Source: Moniliophthora roreri (lineage: Eukaryota; Basidiomycota; Agaricomycetes; Agaricales; Marasmiaceae). Taken from it: a stretch of 64,000 bases of DNA. A model generated the notes under the pieces. That model was given only the letters and a program-made list of their open reading frames with translations, ran no database searches and had not been told where the DNA came from. Positions 50,760 to 63,665 of this stretch are shown one piece after another. The stretch spans positions 372,001 to 436,000 of the forward strand of contig LATX02000222.1 of the NCBI GenBank assembly GCA_001466705.2, given 5' to 3'. A program made the translations under genes and the position numbers. How positions within the stretch are numbered: the stretch's first letter is position 1; every line of letters begins with the position of its first letter.

Positions 50760-52836
50760 AATATAATAGTAGTTAAAGAAATGTCATACCTTGCAGTTCT
50801 TCAAACCTCTCTTCATCTCCAATAACTTCCAAAATAGAAAATTCAAGTAACTGAGTAAGGCTCAGTGTCCTGGGATCAAAGCCTTTGGAAATATGAAGTT
50901 GTTGGATGGCATTATAGGCACTGTGATCCCACCATACATGGCGAACCATAATTCTAGATAAGAGGGAGGGAAGCTCCAAATCCTCAGATACCTCTTGATT
51001 TCCTGAAGAGTCAAAAGACCAAAAGTATTTTGATCCTGTAACCCAGGAATTCCAGATAGTCTCAGAGTCTGAAGGTTTGGGAATTGGTAGAATAAAGAGG
51101 TATAAGGGTTTGTTGGCTGGAGTATCTCTATTGTTCTGTGTTAGGTGTTTCTTTTGACAATCCAGCTCAAGCCAGAAACGAAGCATAATAGCTGTAGAAT
51201 ATTAGTAAGTATGTGCTAGAGGAAAACAATACTAAAACATACTATATTCTTCCCATTCATCTTTACAAATCCCAAGTTGGCTAAACATACTATGTGCTTG
51301 TGACAGCCAGGACTCTGCAAGTTCATCCCACTCCCCAACTAGGTCATAGAATAACCAAAACTGATGATTATGCAAAGCTTGAATATCTGATGGCAAGATT
51401 GTAAATCTATATCTATAGTTAGCCCAAAACATCTATTTTGTCACTATTTCATATATACACACCTTATTAAGCCATCATCCATGTCAACTTTGCTTTCCCA
51501 CATTGCATCTGGTATATTCCACTGACCCTCAAGTTTAAAATACCACTTCTTTCTGTCTCCTGGCCATCTAGCAATAATCTTGAGGTAGGTTCTGTTGTAG
51601 ATTGTGCCAGGTAGAGATGAGAGTATAGATGCAATGTCCTCATTAGCTATGGGTTCACTGATCATTTTATTGGACCAGTTGATTCCATGGAGGAAATCAT
51701 GAGCAGTAAGAGTTTGGATGAGGTAGTTGAAGATAGCAGTAGAGTCACTGTAGGTTTGGAGGGACAGGAGAGTAGGACTGTTGCTAGTAGAGTTTGATCC
51801 TAAACCAAGTGCAAAGGTCATCCAGTTGAATGACCAATCAACAAATGGCCCTCTGAATAGTTGGCCAGTTCTTGGGTCAAGCCATAGCTCACGAACATCC
51901 TAGGATTTCAGTTTATTAATAGAAGTTTAAAATAGTATCAGTAGAACTTGGAATACCAGATTACTACTAGATATTTGTGCTACAGCAGACTGAGAAATAT
52001 GAGTCAGAAAGAGTCACAATGCAGAAGAACACCTGAATATACTTGATGTTGAATATAGATATGCAACAGTGGGGAAAATTGATTTTGCTCAAGAATGTGG
52101 GAAACTGGGACAGGTGCTAAGGATTAAAGAAAATGAGCATGGTTGAAACAGAGAAAATACTAGTTTCTTACTATTATGAGAGACCAGAGCTGGTAATGAT
52201 ATTCCCCAATTATAGCCATAAAGCTGGACATAGTTGATGTCCCTAGAGGCAAACAGCTGTGTAAAGTTCTACATTTTAGCAATGAGATTGACAAACTTGA
52301 TAGAGGAGAACTGCTCAAAATCTTGTTGAAAGGCCTGCATATACATGTGTAAGATGGCATGGTATGGCTTGAAAATGTTACTGACCCTCATGGCATCAGG
52401 ACCACTGTAAAGGATGTATAAAAATTCCAAATCTTTATCTTCACCACTAATGCTGGCAATGCTGATCTTGCGACAGGCATTCAAGTGTCTCCATTTCTTT
52501 TGATCTGATCTGTTGACCAAGGTCTCTCCGACTCTTCTTTTGAGACAGATTTCATACGTTGCAATGTTTCGATACTAGATTCAAGATATTATTTTCAGTG
52601 TATGGGAGATGAGTAAGCAGCCAACACACATCATCCCAAATTGTCTTCTCCTGGCTTTTCTCTCGATTGAAATACTGAATCAGATCTCCTTGGACATGAG
52701 TGTTGTATTGGTCCCTTCTGACATTTGTGAGCTGTGAGTTTTCAATGGTGAGACGGGATGATCCCTGGATAGACGTGGTAGTTGGTGGAAGTAGAGATGA
52801 GGAGGGAAGGTGTATTGCTTGCCCTGTGTTCGCCAC
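50760..52836 (-). pseudogene. Decayed mushroom multicopy protein, kinase-like N-terminal part
   Basis: The reading starts at 52836; introns are inferred after IWDD and after GPDAMR. Recognisable blocks in order are QRDQYNTHVQGDLI-like DQYNTHVQGDLIQYFN, SIASISGEDKDLEFLYILYS, an AFQQDFEQFS helix, NYVQLYGYNWGISLPALVSH, VRELWLDPRTGQLFRGPFVD (near 51900-51830), then a Leu/Ser-rich region to about 50773. The front half resembles the small lobe of a protein kinase, a family I recall as very numerous in Agaricomycetes and without known function. Frame breaks and stops (for example near 52275 and 51910) indicate a pseudogene. The 5' end has normal CpG while the rest has almost none. Confidence 0.6.
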
Positions 52837-52839
52837 GAG

Positions 52840-55389
52840 GACAGCACAGAATTCGGATATTGTGCAACAGGTTGAATTTTCTCACTGCGTGATTCAATTT
52901 CAGCGCTTCAGTCAACGCACAGCACAGGGGCAGTGGAGCAAACACAGATAGTGCCAGGTACATAGCGCCCAGCCAACATTCAAACTCCAGAGTACTCCAC
53001 TGCGATATCACTCGAATTCGCCTCTGACTTGATCCCTCTTAACCAAAATTTTCTCTCCATATACTCACTCCCACTACACAATCAGTTGAAGCTACCTCTC
53101 CGGTCATCCAGCCCAACGTTCTCCACCATCTCCGCCGTCGCCAATGTGTTGCTGACGCGCTCCGACTCCCCCAGAATTGCCTTTTCCTTCCACAAACCAT
53201 CTGATCCCTCTTATTTCGACAATACCCGTAACCTTTGAAGCAACGCGCCTTCACCACCAGCGCAATGTGTTTCCATCACCAACATGCTATCAACATATTT
53301 TCATACAGTCCGATCACCAACCTCTCGCCTCCCAGACTCCAGTCCCTTTCATTTACAGTCCTCGATGGCACACAGAGTCAGACGTCCAATCCCCCCACTA
53401 GCATACCATCCCACTCACATCCTCGGCATAACCATAGGGAAAGTTAGCTACTCGTGAGGGTTTTTGAACTCAGATCGCCCTTCAATGAGACGAGCGCTCG
53501 GGTTGCTTCACCCCACAACACCGTTGCCGACCTTCAGCGCGGACTTCAAAATCACTTATCCGGAGCACAGGGGGGATGGTGGATCGACGAGACAGCAGAG
53601 CGGGGTTAATGCTGTCCAAATCACTACGACGAACACGGTCAGGAAGCAGGAGGACTGGGGCGGAAAGTCTCCCTCACACCATCACTTCCAGTCCTTCATG
53701 TAACAGACTCGGCTTCGGTGAGTTGTTATTCTCGTTTCAAGCCTAAGCTTTGAAATTCATATCTTCTCCAAGAACATTCTTCCTTGGTTGGGAGTATGAG
53801 AGATAGGAAAACTCATCATCCGACATTACCACCACGACGCAGAAACGGATATTTATCCTATTCCTCTCAATCTCTCCATCGCTCTCAGAGCACCTTCAAG
53901 TCACGACAGTTCCACGAGAGTTGGAAGCTGGAAATAGAACAGGGGGGAAGTCAGAATTGCAAGTGAGTCAACACGTACCAGTATCTCTATACTACCCTCT
54001 TCTAATACACCCGCTTTGCCAATCAGACTGACACAAGTACAACGCAAAATCGGATGCAAATACACACCGTCACCGAGTGCATTCAATATGGCATGTTGCT
54101 ACTGCTCGCATTCTTAACCTCGTATACTAAACTTGCTTTTTCAGATAGAAAGCTTCTATCCGGGACAACAAGCAACCTCGAACTCAGAAAGGACCAAACC
54201 AGGTACGTTGTCGTTCGCATCTCATTCATTTTGTTGCTAACGTACGTACCGCCAGATTTTGATGCGCAAGGTCGAATTTGACTACTCCTCCCTGTTCTCA
54301 GGTCCAAGACTGCACGAAAAGGTCTTGCTGTATTTTTCACCGTTCGGCGTCCGTTACGATTATGAGGTGAGCTTTCTTCTCGATTTCACTCTTATGTGGC
54401 TGACTTAACATACGCATGCGATACAGGCCGTCGTACCCAACTGCAACTGCAGCACTTTGGCTCCATCCGGTTTCCGACAAGACGATCGTCACCACGCGCT
54501 AAACACTGAAATACCTACCGCTCCGATCTTCGTGTTATCGCACCGGCACACTTTCCTCCGACGTTCGGAAACATTGGCATGGGAATGGGGTTGTAGGCCG
54601 GCATGTGGACCAAATTTTGGGAGGGCCCAAGGGAAAGATGAGACGTCGAAATTGGTGACTAGGCCCCTAAGACCCCAGACGCGTTCACCTTTGATGACAA
54701 GCTGCTGTTCAGCACGCTCTATTCTTTATGAGGTAAAGTCGCTGTCGTTCTCATTCTGTCTCACATCTTAATTGCAAAGCCGCCCCCTAGCTCAACGAAG
54801 AGGCCTTGTCGTCGCCAGATGAACTTCGGTCTACGCGCTTCCTTGGACGACAGAAGATCCGCGGAATAGGCAGTAGATGTACTCGAGATCTTGGGTATGT
54901 CTTTTATTCACCTCTCATTCGCACAATTACTAACATAATCCATTCGACAACTAGGTATCTGCGTAAAGGTTTCATTTCTGCTTTCAAGTGCTACGTGAAT
55001 GTCGACGGCCTTTTTCCAGCACACATCGATACTCCTCAGGCGAATGAACCCGCACCGGTATCTCGCTGGCCCCCCTCCGACACTCCTAGTCCAACAGCTG
55101 TTCGAACCACGAAGCGGATTGACAAAGCTTTGCAGCCAGCACTTGAAAGACACCTTGCGCTAGTCAAGTCCCGATCGGGACCCCGGATGACGCTGGATCA
55201 GCTTTGTTCCTATCCATTATCTCGAACATGGACAGGAAGGAGGTGGCGTGACTGGGTCATATAAGGGACAGGGAAGATGTCGCGTTCCTATGAATCAGCT
55301 GGAGGAAGAGCAGCAGTACGCGCGGCCTCTGGTCCCAGAGCTCAGGAACTCGCAGAAGGGAGGCCTCTCACATACGGACAGGCCCCATT
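52840..55389. other. Normal-composition region, no gene assigned
   Basis: CpG and GC return to the level of the single-copy genes. Several short frames occur on the plus strand (53464-53703, 54457-54771, 54806-55264), and intron-like GT..AG segments lie between some of them (for example 54367-54426 and 54896-54955). The tract at 54950-55260 is the most protein-like. I could not assemble a single frame or recognise a family. It may be an eroded gene or a rapidly evolving one. Confidence 0.35.
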
Positions 55390-56740
55390 CTCCGATACCT
55401 TATGAATGCTCTACATTCCTCCCGCTTCTACGGTCCACCAAGGTCCTGCTTGTCCTTATTGCGAGAATGGTTTGAGGGACGACATCTGCACGTCTTGGTA
55501 ACAAACCGCTTTGAACACGTTGAACCTATGGACAGAAATCACTGTCCCCAGTTATTGACTGATTCGCTCGAGCACACCCGCAATCCAGACCGGACATGAA
55601 AATCTACCTCTATACTTCATGTGGTCTTGGAAGGAACTGCTGGCCAACCACTCATCTCCACATATCCTTCAATGAAAAATCATTCCTCAAAGCTGTTTTC
55701 GACATCTTTCTCGATCATAGCGAAAAGTGGACATCCATTCATTTACCCGTGTTCCCTCAGGCAATACCCACTCTCCATCCTGGATGACTCCCGCTCATCT
55801 CCCTTCAGGAGGTTAATGTTCGAAATAATGGCTCCCTTCAGGCTTCGGTATGCTCCCCGCATCTCTAATCAGCCACTTTCGGCTACGAATTCACTGAAGG
55901 GAATATCTTCATGGTTCCTTGGGACAATCTAACATATCTCCAACTCGAGGGACTCTTCATGCTCGACAGAGTTCAAGCCGTTTCCTATTGTCCTCGCCTA
56001 TAAACCCTCACCTTAGGTGGCTTCAGTAATCCGATGGATTCGGAAGCCTCGTGTGTGGGGCCGAAGCGCCTTCAGAGACGGTCCGTGCAAGCCGACCGCG
56101 GTGATTGCTGCCTCACTTTGCCCGCTTTGGAGAGTCCGGAATCATATATTCAACCTCATTGCGCACGACGAGATACTTCCCAATTTGACTCACTTTGGTG
56201 TAAAATCACACTCGCCTTATCCGCCTGTCCCTGGTATCCTACACGCAATACAAAAGCGTGCCGGGACAGACACGACGTGCACTATGCCTCTTTCAATCCG
56301 TGTCGTCTTCGACTGGACATCCTTCACCACCACCTTCATCGACGAGATTCGGTCCATGCGAATCTCGGGCCTACATCGAACGTGCCAATGAGAGCGAGGA
56401 GCCTCCAGATCGTTGCACTTCGAATTGCTGACATATGTGTTTGGAATATTTCTGGGTTTACAGCTCTAGGGTAGACCATGTGTTGAGGAACTTGAACGTA
56501 GTATGTAACAGTACATCTACTTTCTTCTCTAAACTTTATTTTTTGCAAAACATGTCGGTCTTGAACGAATGTATGAGATTCACGGAGAGCAGTGATGGTA
56601 TGCTCACAGCGGCAAAGTACAAGGTAAGCGATAGACTCGATACAGTTCGACTACGTCTCGCTGCAACTTTGACTATAGCACTGCTCACAATGCCTCAAAC
56701 GAGTGATGAAGGCTATTGCACTTACTGCGAGCCATAATGT
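55390..56740 (+). pseudogene. Broken F-box/LRR protein gene
   Basis: Shifted frames in order read LNTLNLWTEITVPSY (about 55510-55555), SFLKAVFDIFLDHSEKWTSI (55688-55745), LQEVNVRNNGSLQAS (about 55806-55850), VPWDNLTYLQLEGLFMLDRV (about 55916-55975), LDILHHHLHRRD and a C-terminal tail to 56740. These are the post-F-box helix and leucine-rich repeat pattern typical of large mushroom F-box families. At least three frameshifts and some stops separate the pieces and no intact F-box is seen. An intact F-box gene of the same general type lies 390 bp downstream on the same strand. Confidence 0.6.
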
Positions 56741-57131
56741 ACCGGATGGCACAGCGACTGCTAGACTAACAAGGGCAGATAGCCAGACTTAATTTAACCG
56801 TATTATTCAAATACCAGAAAATTCTCGACATTATTGAGTACATATACTAGATTCATGTTTATCCAGTGATCATACCTCTCACAAATTGAAGTCATTTGCG
56901 ATTCGCTGGTAGCTCAGTGTGCACCGATGGGCGCTTCGCTGCACTGCCACCAGAAATCATAAAGGCTCGCGTTAGGGCTGTTTGGTAATTCGCCTTCGCG
57001 CTTCATATCTCTGGGCAAGTACACTTCTGCTCCGTGAGCCATATCTTGCATTATCCTCGTCCAACTCATTACTTATACTCACTCGCAACTATTCAGTATC
57101 GGCTGCGAAAATTTAAACGACGCTGAAGATA

Positions 57132-58730
57132 ATGGACCGCGCATCACTATTCAAATCCTCTTCCACTACTGGTCTGTTGCCGGCCATTGAAGGGCATTCT
57201 CGGATTCCTCTCTCCCCCTGCGACGAAGCAATCGTCCTCCAACATCTCCGTGGTACCCAGGAAGAGATGAGGACATGTGAAGCCGAGATGATGAGATTGA
57301 TAGAGGGAATCATCGAACTAGAGAAAAAGAGAAGAGGACTCCAGAAGTCGGTGGACCAATACCATTCATTGTTAAATCCACTCCACAAAATACCAACAGA
57401 GATCTTGTCGAGCATCTTCATGTTCTGCTGCGAGAAGAATGAGCTGTCAGTGCGGTCGAAGCTTCCACCAGTCATGGCACTCTCAACGGTTTGCGGACGT
57501 TGGCGTGACATAATACTCTCGGATCCTGCGCTTTGGGCATCTCTGTCGATTCTGACGGACCACGAACACAGTGTCATCTCCGATGCCTGGTTGCTGCCAG
57601 TGATAGAGCTCTTCATGCAGCGCTCAAAACAGTCTCCAATATCACTGGATTTAGTTTTGACCGGTCCCCTCGACTCGGCCATCTCAATTTTCACCCTTGT
57701 CGCTGAGCACTCCATACGCTGGTCTGATGTCAAGTTCAAAATGCCCCGTGCGGTTTTTGAACACGAAGCGACTAGAGTCATCTCGGGACACATCCCAATG
57801 CTCAAGCAGATCCAGTTGTCGGATGACTATGATTTTGGGGAATCTGGCCCTGATGTATTCGCGGTTGCTCCTGCACTTTCATCCTTTGATTGTCACCCTC
57901 TATATTGTCAGGGCATAGCCTTACCATGGGAGCAACTCAAGGTCCTCACTCTCCGCAATGCTTTCCCAAAGCATGCTCTTTCAATGCTGTCGCGTTGCTC
58001 TAATCTTGAGCAACTGAACCTTTATGCCGTTGGGGGCCGGTATGATGAGGCTGAGGAGTTAGGGGAGCCGCTCACGTTGCACGGGGTTCAGTCCATGACC
58101 ATTGTGGCTCTAGGTCTAGACGATTGTGATACCTCCTTCGCCTTCCGGCTCTTAACTCTCCCCCGTTTATCTTCTATCGACTTGAGCCCCAGCGAACGGT
58201 ATGCGGCCTGGTCGTCAAACGACCCGGATGAGGTGCTATTACACATTAAAGCATTCCTTATCCGATCACGATGTAATATCACATCTCTCCGCATACAAGT
58301 ACCACAACTGGATGACCGGCAGGTCATATCCATCCTACTTCTCCTACCAACGCTAGAAACGCTTTATATCCACGAACCGTCGGCGAGCAACTGGCAGAGC
58401 AATAAGATTGTCACTCCACTCTTTCTGCAACGCTTCACTGATTCTCCTCCCGACCTATCGTCTGGCGGACCCGATCTTTTGCTACCACAACTGTTAGATA
58501 TAACGCTGGTCGTGTATGGCGAGGAGTTGGATACCGATTGCCTGTCTGAAGCAATCATGTCCAGGCTACAGCCTGCCTCCAATACCGGCATTCGCAGTCT
58601 GCGATCCGTTTCAATCAGCATTATAGGAGGCGACAGCAACTGTTTGGAAAAGCTGTCAATCATGGAGCGGAGAGCCACCGCAGGATGTCGAGTTAGAATA
58701 TTGCATACCGCTGGGTCAGGTACTGTATGA
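57132..58730 (+). CDS. F-box-like protein with coiled coil
   Basis: Intronless frame of 532 aa. Residues about 33-80 form a probable coiled coil (EEMRTCEAEMMRLIEGIIEL, then EKKRRGLQK). An F-box-like motif follows at about 82-140: LHKIPTEILSSIFMFCCEKN, then VCGRWRDIILSDPALWASL. The rest has degenerate leucine-rich repeats (LKVLTLRNAFP, LEQLNLYAVGG, LETLYIHEPSA). F-box proteins link substrates to SCF ubiquitin ligases through Skp1; the repeats would bind the substrate. The layout is that of the expanded F-box families of mushrooms. The start is the first ATG after an in-frame stop-rich stretch. No break is visible. Expression and target are unknown. Confidence 0.85.
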   Translation: MDRASLFKSSSTTGLLPAIEGHSRIPLSPCDEAIVLQHLRGTQEEMRTCEAEMMRLIEGIIELEKKRRGLQKSVDQYHSLLNPLHKIPTEILSSIFMFCCEKNELSVRSKLPPVMALSTVCGRWRDIILSDPALWASLSILTDHEHSVISDAWLLPVIELFMQRSKQSPISLDLVLTGPLDSAISIFTLVAEHSIRWSDVKFKMPRAVFEHEATRVISGHIPMLKQIQLSDDYDFGESGPDVFAVAPALSSFDCHPLYCQGIALPWEQLKVLTLRNAFPKHALSMLSRCSNLEQLNLYAVGGRYDEAEELGEPLTLHGVQSMTIVALGLDDCDTSFAFRLLTLPRLSSIDLSPSERYAAWSSNDPDEVLLHIKAFLIRSRCNITSLRIQVPQLDDRQVISILLLLPTLETLYIHEPSASNWQSNKIVTPLFLQRFTDSPPDLSSGGPDLLLPQLLDITLVVYGEELDTDCLSEAIMSRLQPASNTGIRSLRSVSISIIGGDSNCLEKLSIMERRATAGCRVRILHTAGSGTV

Positions 58731-61346
58731 TTGTTCACGAGCGATATCGCAAATGCCCTTCTCTGCTGTACCTTTAGAAACTACTTACTCTCAAATCGCC
58801 CAATTTGATTTCTACTCGCCGGTATGGCATTGTCTGGGGATGCAACAGATACATGAGGCGAGTTGCCGAGTTCCGATGCCCAACGCGGCACATGTTTCCT
58901 AACATCCATGTCCTCCCATTTTCATGGCGTATACGCACAAGTCAAAGCCTGCAAAACACACAATATATAGATCATGGAACTGAAGGTAAGAAGCATGGTT
59001 AATTTCAAGAGTTTTCTCTAGTTGATCAAACACGGCTTCGTCTCAGTGAGCTTAGTCCGAAAAAGTGTACGACCTGGGGACTCTTCGTCATTGGTGGATC
59101 ATTCGTGTGTTGAACCCGCCTCTTGGCAGTGTATATGCAACATTTTGAAATTGTAGTCCTCATCAACAGGCATTTTTTCACGATGCCAAAATGATGGTAG
59201 AACTTCATCCGGGCTATTGAGTTCCGTCTTTTAGATAACAAACCTGCTTGAAGCCTTACGGACTGATGAGCCGTATTTCTGGTGTTATCGGAGGATATTC
59301 AATTGCAATCTGTCGGAATTGTCTCCTTCACACCAATGATGGCCTATGCACTACGAAAGCTACATATCGCCACAACAATAGACCTCGGTCGTTCCCTCAG
59401 TCTTCTTATCCTCGGTGCCGCTGCTAACCATATTCGCTTTGAAGAGGCCGCAAACGAGTATCGGCTTGATGTAAACCGTTCCGTGCCTCATGGAACCTCC
59501 GAGTCCCTGGAGGTGACCGACTCGGATCTAGACGAGGAAATCACCGCATCAAGTTATCAATTCGAAGGATTGAAAACTTGCACTCGTGTGACCTCCCTTT
59601 TTTTTTCTCTTCTGCGCATCTTTAACCAAATGGGCTTTACAAGCTTGCGACACCCGAAAAAGTCGAGGGTCGAGGGTCAAGGGTAATCATCGTTATATAT
59701 CTATAAACTTGATATAAAGTTTGATCCCAACAGACGTTCCTCGGGAAGGAACACGAACACGAGGGTCGGAAGAGAGGACAAGTTAATTTGATCAAGGGGT
59801 CAGAAAATGGAAGCCCGCGGAGAGAGAGAGGGAGCGTCGTTTTGTTTCTCATATCGAAATTCAGCCTGAGCTGAGTATCCCAAAAAGATGGACTTGAAAA
59901 TGGGAAAGAAAATCAGAACAAGAGACAGACAGACGGACGACGGGAAATCAGGGATCCCGAAAAAGCCTTTTTTCCACTCAGGGAAATCTTTACTGAAGGA
60001 ATGATATGTGTACTGTGTATATACAAGAACAAGTTGATTCGGATCAGCGGCTACCCAAGCAGCTGATAGGAATTCGAAGAGAGTTGCGTGCAGTGTCGAC
60101 TTCTTGGACAATTCATCAAAAAGGTCGAGACTATTCCGGTGGCGTTGCCGAGCGTCGGCTCGAAAGACATCTCGTACTCGTCTGTGCTATGTGACAGTTG
60201 AGTGGCTGAGGACTGGTTTATTAAGTACTCATGAGGCCAAGAAATCTTCAGGGGTGTACGCGTTCCACCATGGTAAGCTGACTTGCCGCAGCTCCAAGTT
60301 TTGAACCGTACATACAGTACCTCTGGCGTATAGGGACGCGTTCCAGGGTTAACACGGGGGGGGGGAGCATCGGCATGAACAGATGACGCTCCGGCAGTAG
60401 TGGTGTTATGCGAGCCATGGATGCACACAAGTTGGGCTTCTTTAATCTTCTTTGCAACGGCTCAAGCGGCATTGTTTGAGCGTGAAGACGCTGCACTGGC
60501 AGGAACACCAAAGATATCAACCGAGTCAATCAGATGGGAAAGCAAGTAAAAGAGGCGTGTCAAGGATATGTTCCTGGTTCCTAGAAGTGGAGTTGGTTGG
60601 TACCCCCGCATCAAAGCGAGTGATTGTCGAGGGGAGGGTGGTGAGAGAACACGGCTTGAGGCCAGGCCGGAAATGTCCGGGGATTTGCAGGGACCAGCTC
60701 AAGGACCGTGTACAGCCGTGTACACGTTAATGTTCCTCGAGGAAATTCCGTTCCGAACGAGGACGTCTGAGAAGGATGTAAACATTCCATGCTGGAATAT
60801 GACAAGAATGTGTGGAAGGACTGTGGAGTGTGGACTGGATCAAGCATAAAAACTCGGCGGGTGGAGCTTGGCAAAAGGCCACGGCTTTTTGATTTTGGAG
60901 CTGATACAAGGGTAAAAAATAACCAAACGTAAGCGGGAGGACTGGCGAGGAAATAATGAAAACCTCGAAATTCGGATATGAGAACGTCGGAGTGATAATT
61001 TTTTTCTTGTGAGCTGGTTCAAAGAAGAATTACGCGGAGAGTGACGTCAGCAACAATGGGCGTCGGGCGCGCTGTAAAAGGATTCAATGAGATTATAGAA
61101 CAACAAGAACAACAGTGAGCAGGTAAGAAACATTATAGAAAATTGCAATAACAATCAAGAGATAAACTGGAATTTTCAGAGAAGAAAAAGGCAAAAAAAA
61201 CAGTATAGCCTTGCAGGAGCCAACCATATATGATGTTAAATCATTGGTAGGGTGATATAGCTCCACAAAAATCAAGCCGTGGATAACCCTCCATCCGTGG
61301 ACCAGTTCATCTCTGCTCTTTGTTTTACCATCATCTTTGGGGAAGC
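58731..61346. other. Intergenic region, no gene supported
   Basis: Short frames exist at 58805-59002 and 59282-59686 on the plus strand. The second is 134 aa and has a weakly acidic middle but no known domain, so I leave it uncalled. A run of about 10 G lies near 60357. The last few hundred bases precede the RRM gene start and should hold its promoter and leader. Confidence 0.45.
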
Positions 61347-63620
61347 ATGGACTCTGTAAGGCTTTCTTTATTATTCTCCCTTTGTTCTTTTCTTTCATCT
61401 TATGTTCATCCAGGATCCATCGTCTTCAAGTCGTTCCCCGTCCATCACTGCGGTTGTTCCGAGCAACGATGATATTGAAGCCGTCATCCAAATGGCCATG
61501 TCCGCCGACACTAGAGTTGGGCCATTAAAAGATACTAGAACACAACTATTCGTGGGCAACGTGCGTCGCAAGTCTTGCAACGAAACCGACTATTGAACTG
61601 ATTTCTTGCTGTAGCTTCCGTACAGAGTCCGATGGCAAGACCTTAAAGACCTCTTTCGCAAGGCTGGCACAGTTCTCCGAGCAGACGTTTCCCTAGGTCC
61701 CGATAATCGTTCAAGAGGCTATGGAACAGTTTTACTAGCCACTGCCGAGGATGCCGGGAGAGCAATCGACATGTTCAACGGATATTCATGGCAGACTAGG
61801 ATCCTTGAAGTTAGGCCGGACAGATTACCTCCCGAGCTTGAGAACCCCCAAATGCAAAACCCCGCCGCGCAATTAAGCGTACCGTCGATATTACAGCCAG
61901 AGATGGACTATGCTACTCTGTTGGGTTTAGGAATGGATAGACCCGCGAGTTCGGGGCCAGGTGTTGGTGGTAGGAACCTTTTTGTTGGAAACGTGAGTCG
62001 TTGCCGCCATATATTCCTCTTCATCAATTCGCTCATCCTGCACTAGCTACCCTTCCACTGCCAATGGCAGGACCTCAAAGATCTCTTCCGACAAGCCGGA
62101 ACCATCGTTCGCGCGGACGTTGCGCTGGGCCAAGACGGCCGATCTCGCGGTTTTGGTACAGTTGTATTTGCTACGGAACACGATGCAGAGCGTGCACTCA
62201 AGATGTTCAACGGCTATGAATACAACGGAAGACCACTAAAAGTCCACTATGACAAATTCAGTCAATCTGCTCAACCGGTTGTCACGTTGAGTTCGCCTGC
62301 CTCGCCTGCCCCCGTGTCCTTCCAACCAATACCTATTCCATCACACCTGTCACACCTCACTGCCGGATCTACGCCGGCATCCCCTACTACTGCAACTAAT
62401 GGTCGTATCTCACCCAGACTTGCCGTACATAGACCACAACCACTCACTCATGCACACACTCATACCGGCGCACCTCATCCTTCTCTACAATCTTTATCAT
62501 CATCAACATCTCACACACTCCCACCGACTCCACAACGCCCGAATCACATCGTCATGCCAGCGGGTTACACACTTGATTTCGGGCCCTCGTCGTTACCTGG
62601 TACACCTGGAGTCAACGGGTACGGAGAGACAGGGTGGCCACCTCCACAATCACAATCGCAACCGCCGCCGCCTCAGTTGCCCCAACCGCAACTACAACCA
62701 ATATCACAACAGACACCGAGTCACATTACCGTTGCAAGTCTAGCAGAACGGATAAGCAAAGGTTTAGGTTTGGGCGAAAGCTCCGAAGCTACAAGACCGA
62801 TTGCAAGAAGACCGTCGTTGTTGAGGGATATGGATATGCTGGCTGTTGCCCCTCCATCATCAATCTCAAATCCGATTTCGCGGACGGCGTCCACGTCGAT
62901 TTCGAGGAATCCGTCGGCAGCGAATTCGAGAACACATTCGTTCTCGTCCAACTCGTCATCCGGTTTAGCTGGATTGAGTAACTTGGGTGTAGGCGCAGCG
63001 AGGAGACGGCCAAGTGTTGCCGGGTCTACTGTTTCTTCGACTTCGGCGTCAACGTCGGGAAGTAGAAGAGGCAGTGAAGTTGGTGCTCGGCCCTCACTTG
63101 GAGGTGAAACTCGGAGCAGTGGTTCGGGATCTGGGAGCGGCTCGGGATCAGGAAAGAGCCAAAGCAACAGTAGTGTGCGTACGACACCTGAATTGGAGAA
63201 GGAAGCTTCTTCGTCTTCTTCACCAATCAAGCCGACACGACCTCAACTTTCACAAATGCCGTCTTCGCAAACACACCCGCACCACCCTGGGACTATTTCG
63301 CTACCACCACCTCAATCATTTGGTTCGATGCCTTATGGGCATGCGTATCCGTACCCGATGAGCCCAGTGTATGCTGCTCCTGCTATGAGTCCGATGTATG
63401 GACCAGCTCAAGGGCCGCCTATGACCCCTCATGGTTTACCACCCATTACACCCTCCATGCCGCCATTCAGCTTCTTCCCTGGTGTCGCTAGTCCAGCCAC
63501 GAGTCCTTATTACCCACCTTGGGCTGGTGGGTACCCCGGTGGGCCTTTACATAGTCCAGGTTACGGACCTGGTATGCCTATGATGGGTGTAGCGATGGTC
63601 ACACCTACCGCCGCACCTTC

Positions 63621-63665
<45 letters not shown>

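Noticed and set aside
59282..59686. 134-codon plus-strand frame as a gene
   Set aside because: It has no recognisable domain and a stop-rich surrounding; it is kept only as a note in the intergenic entry.
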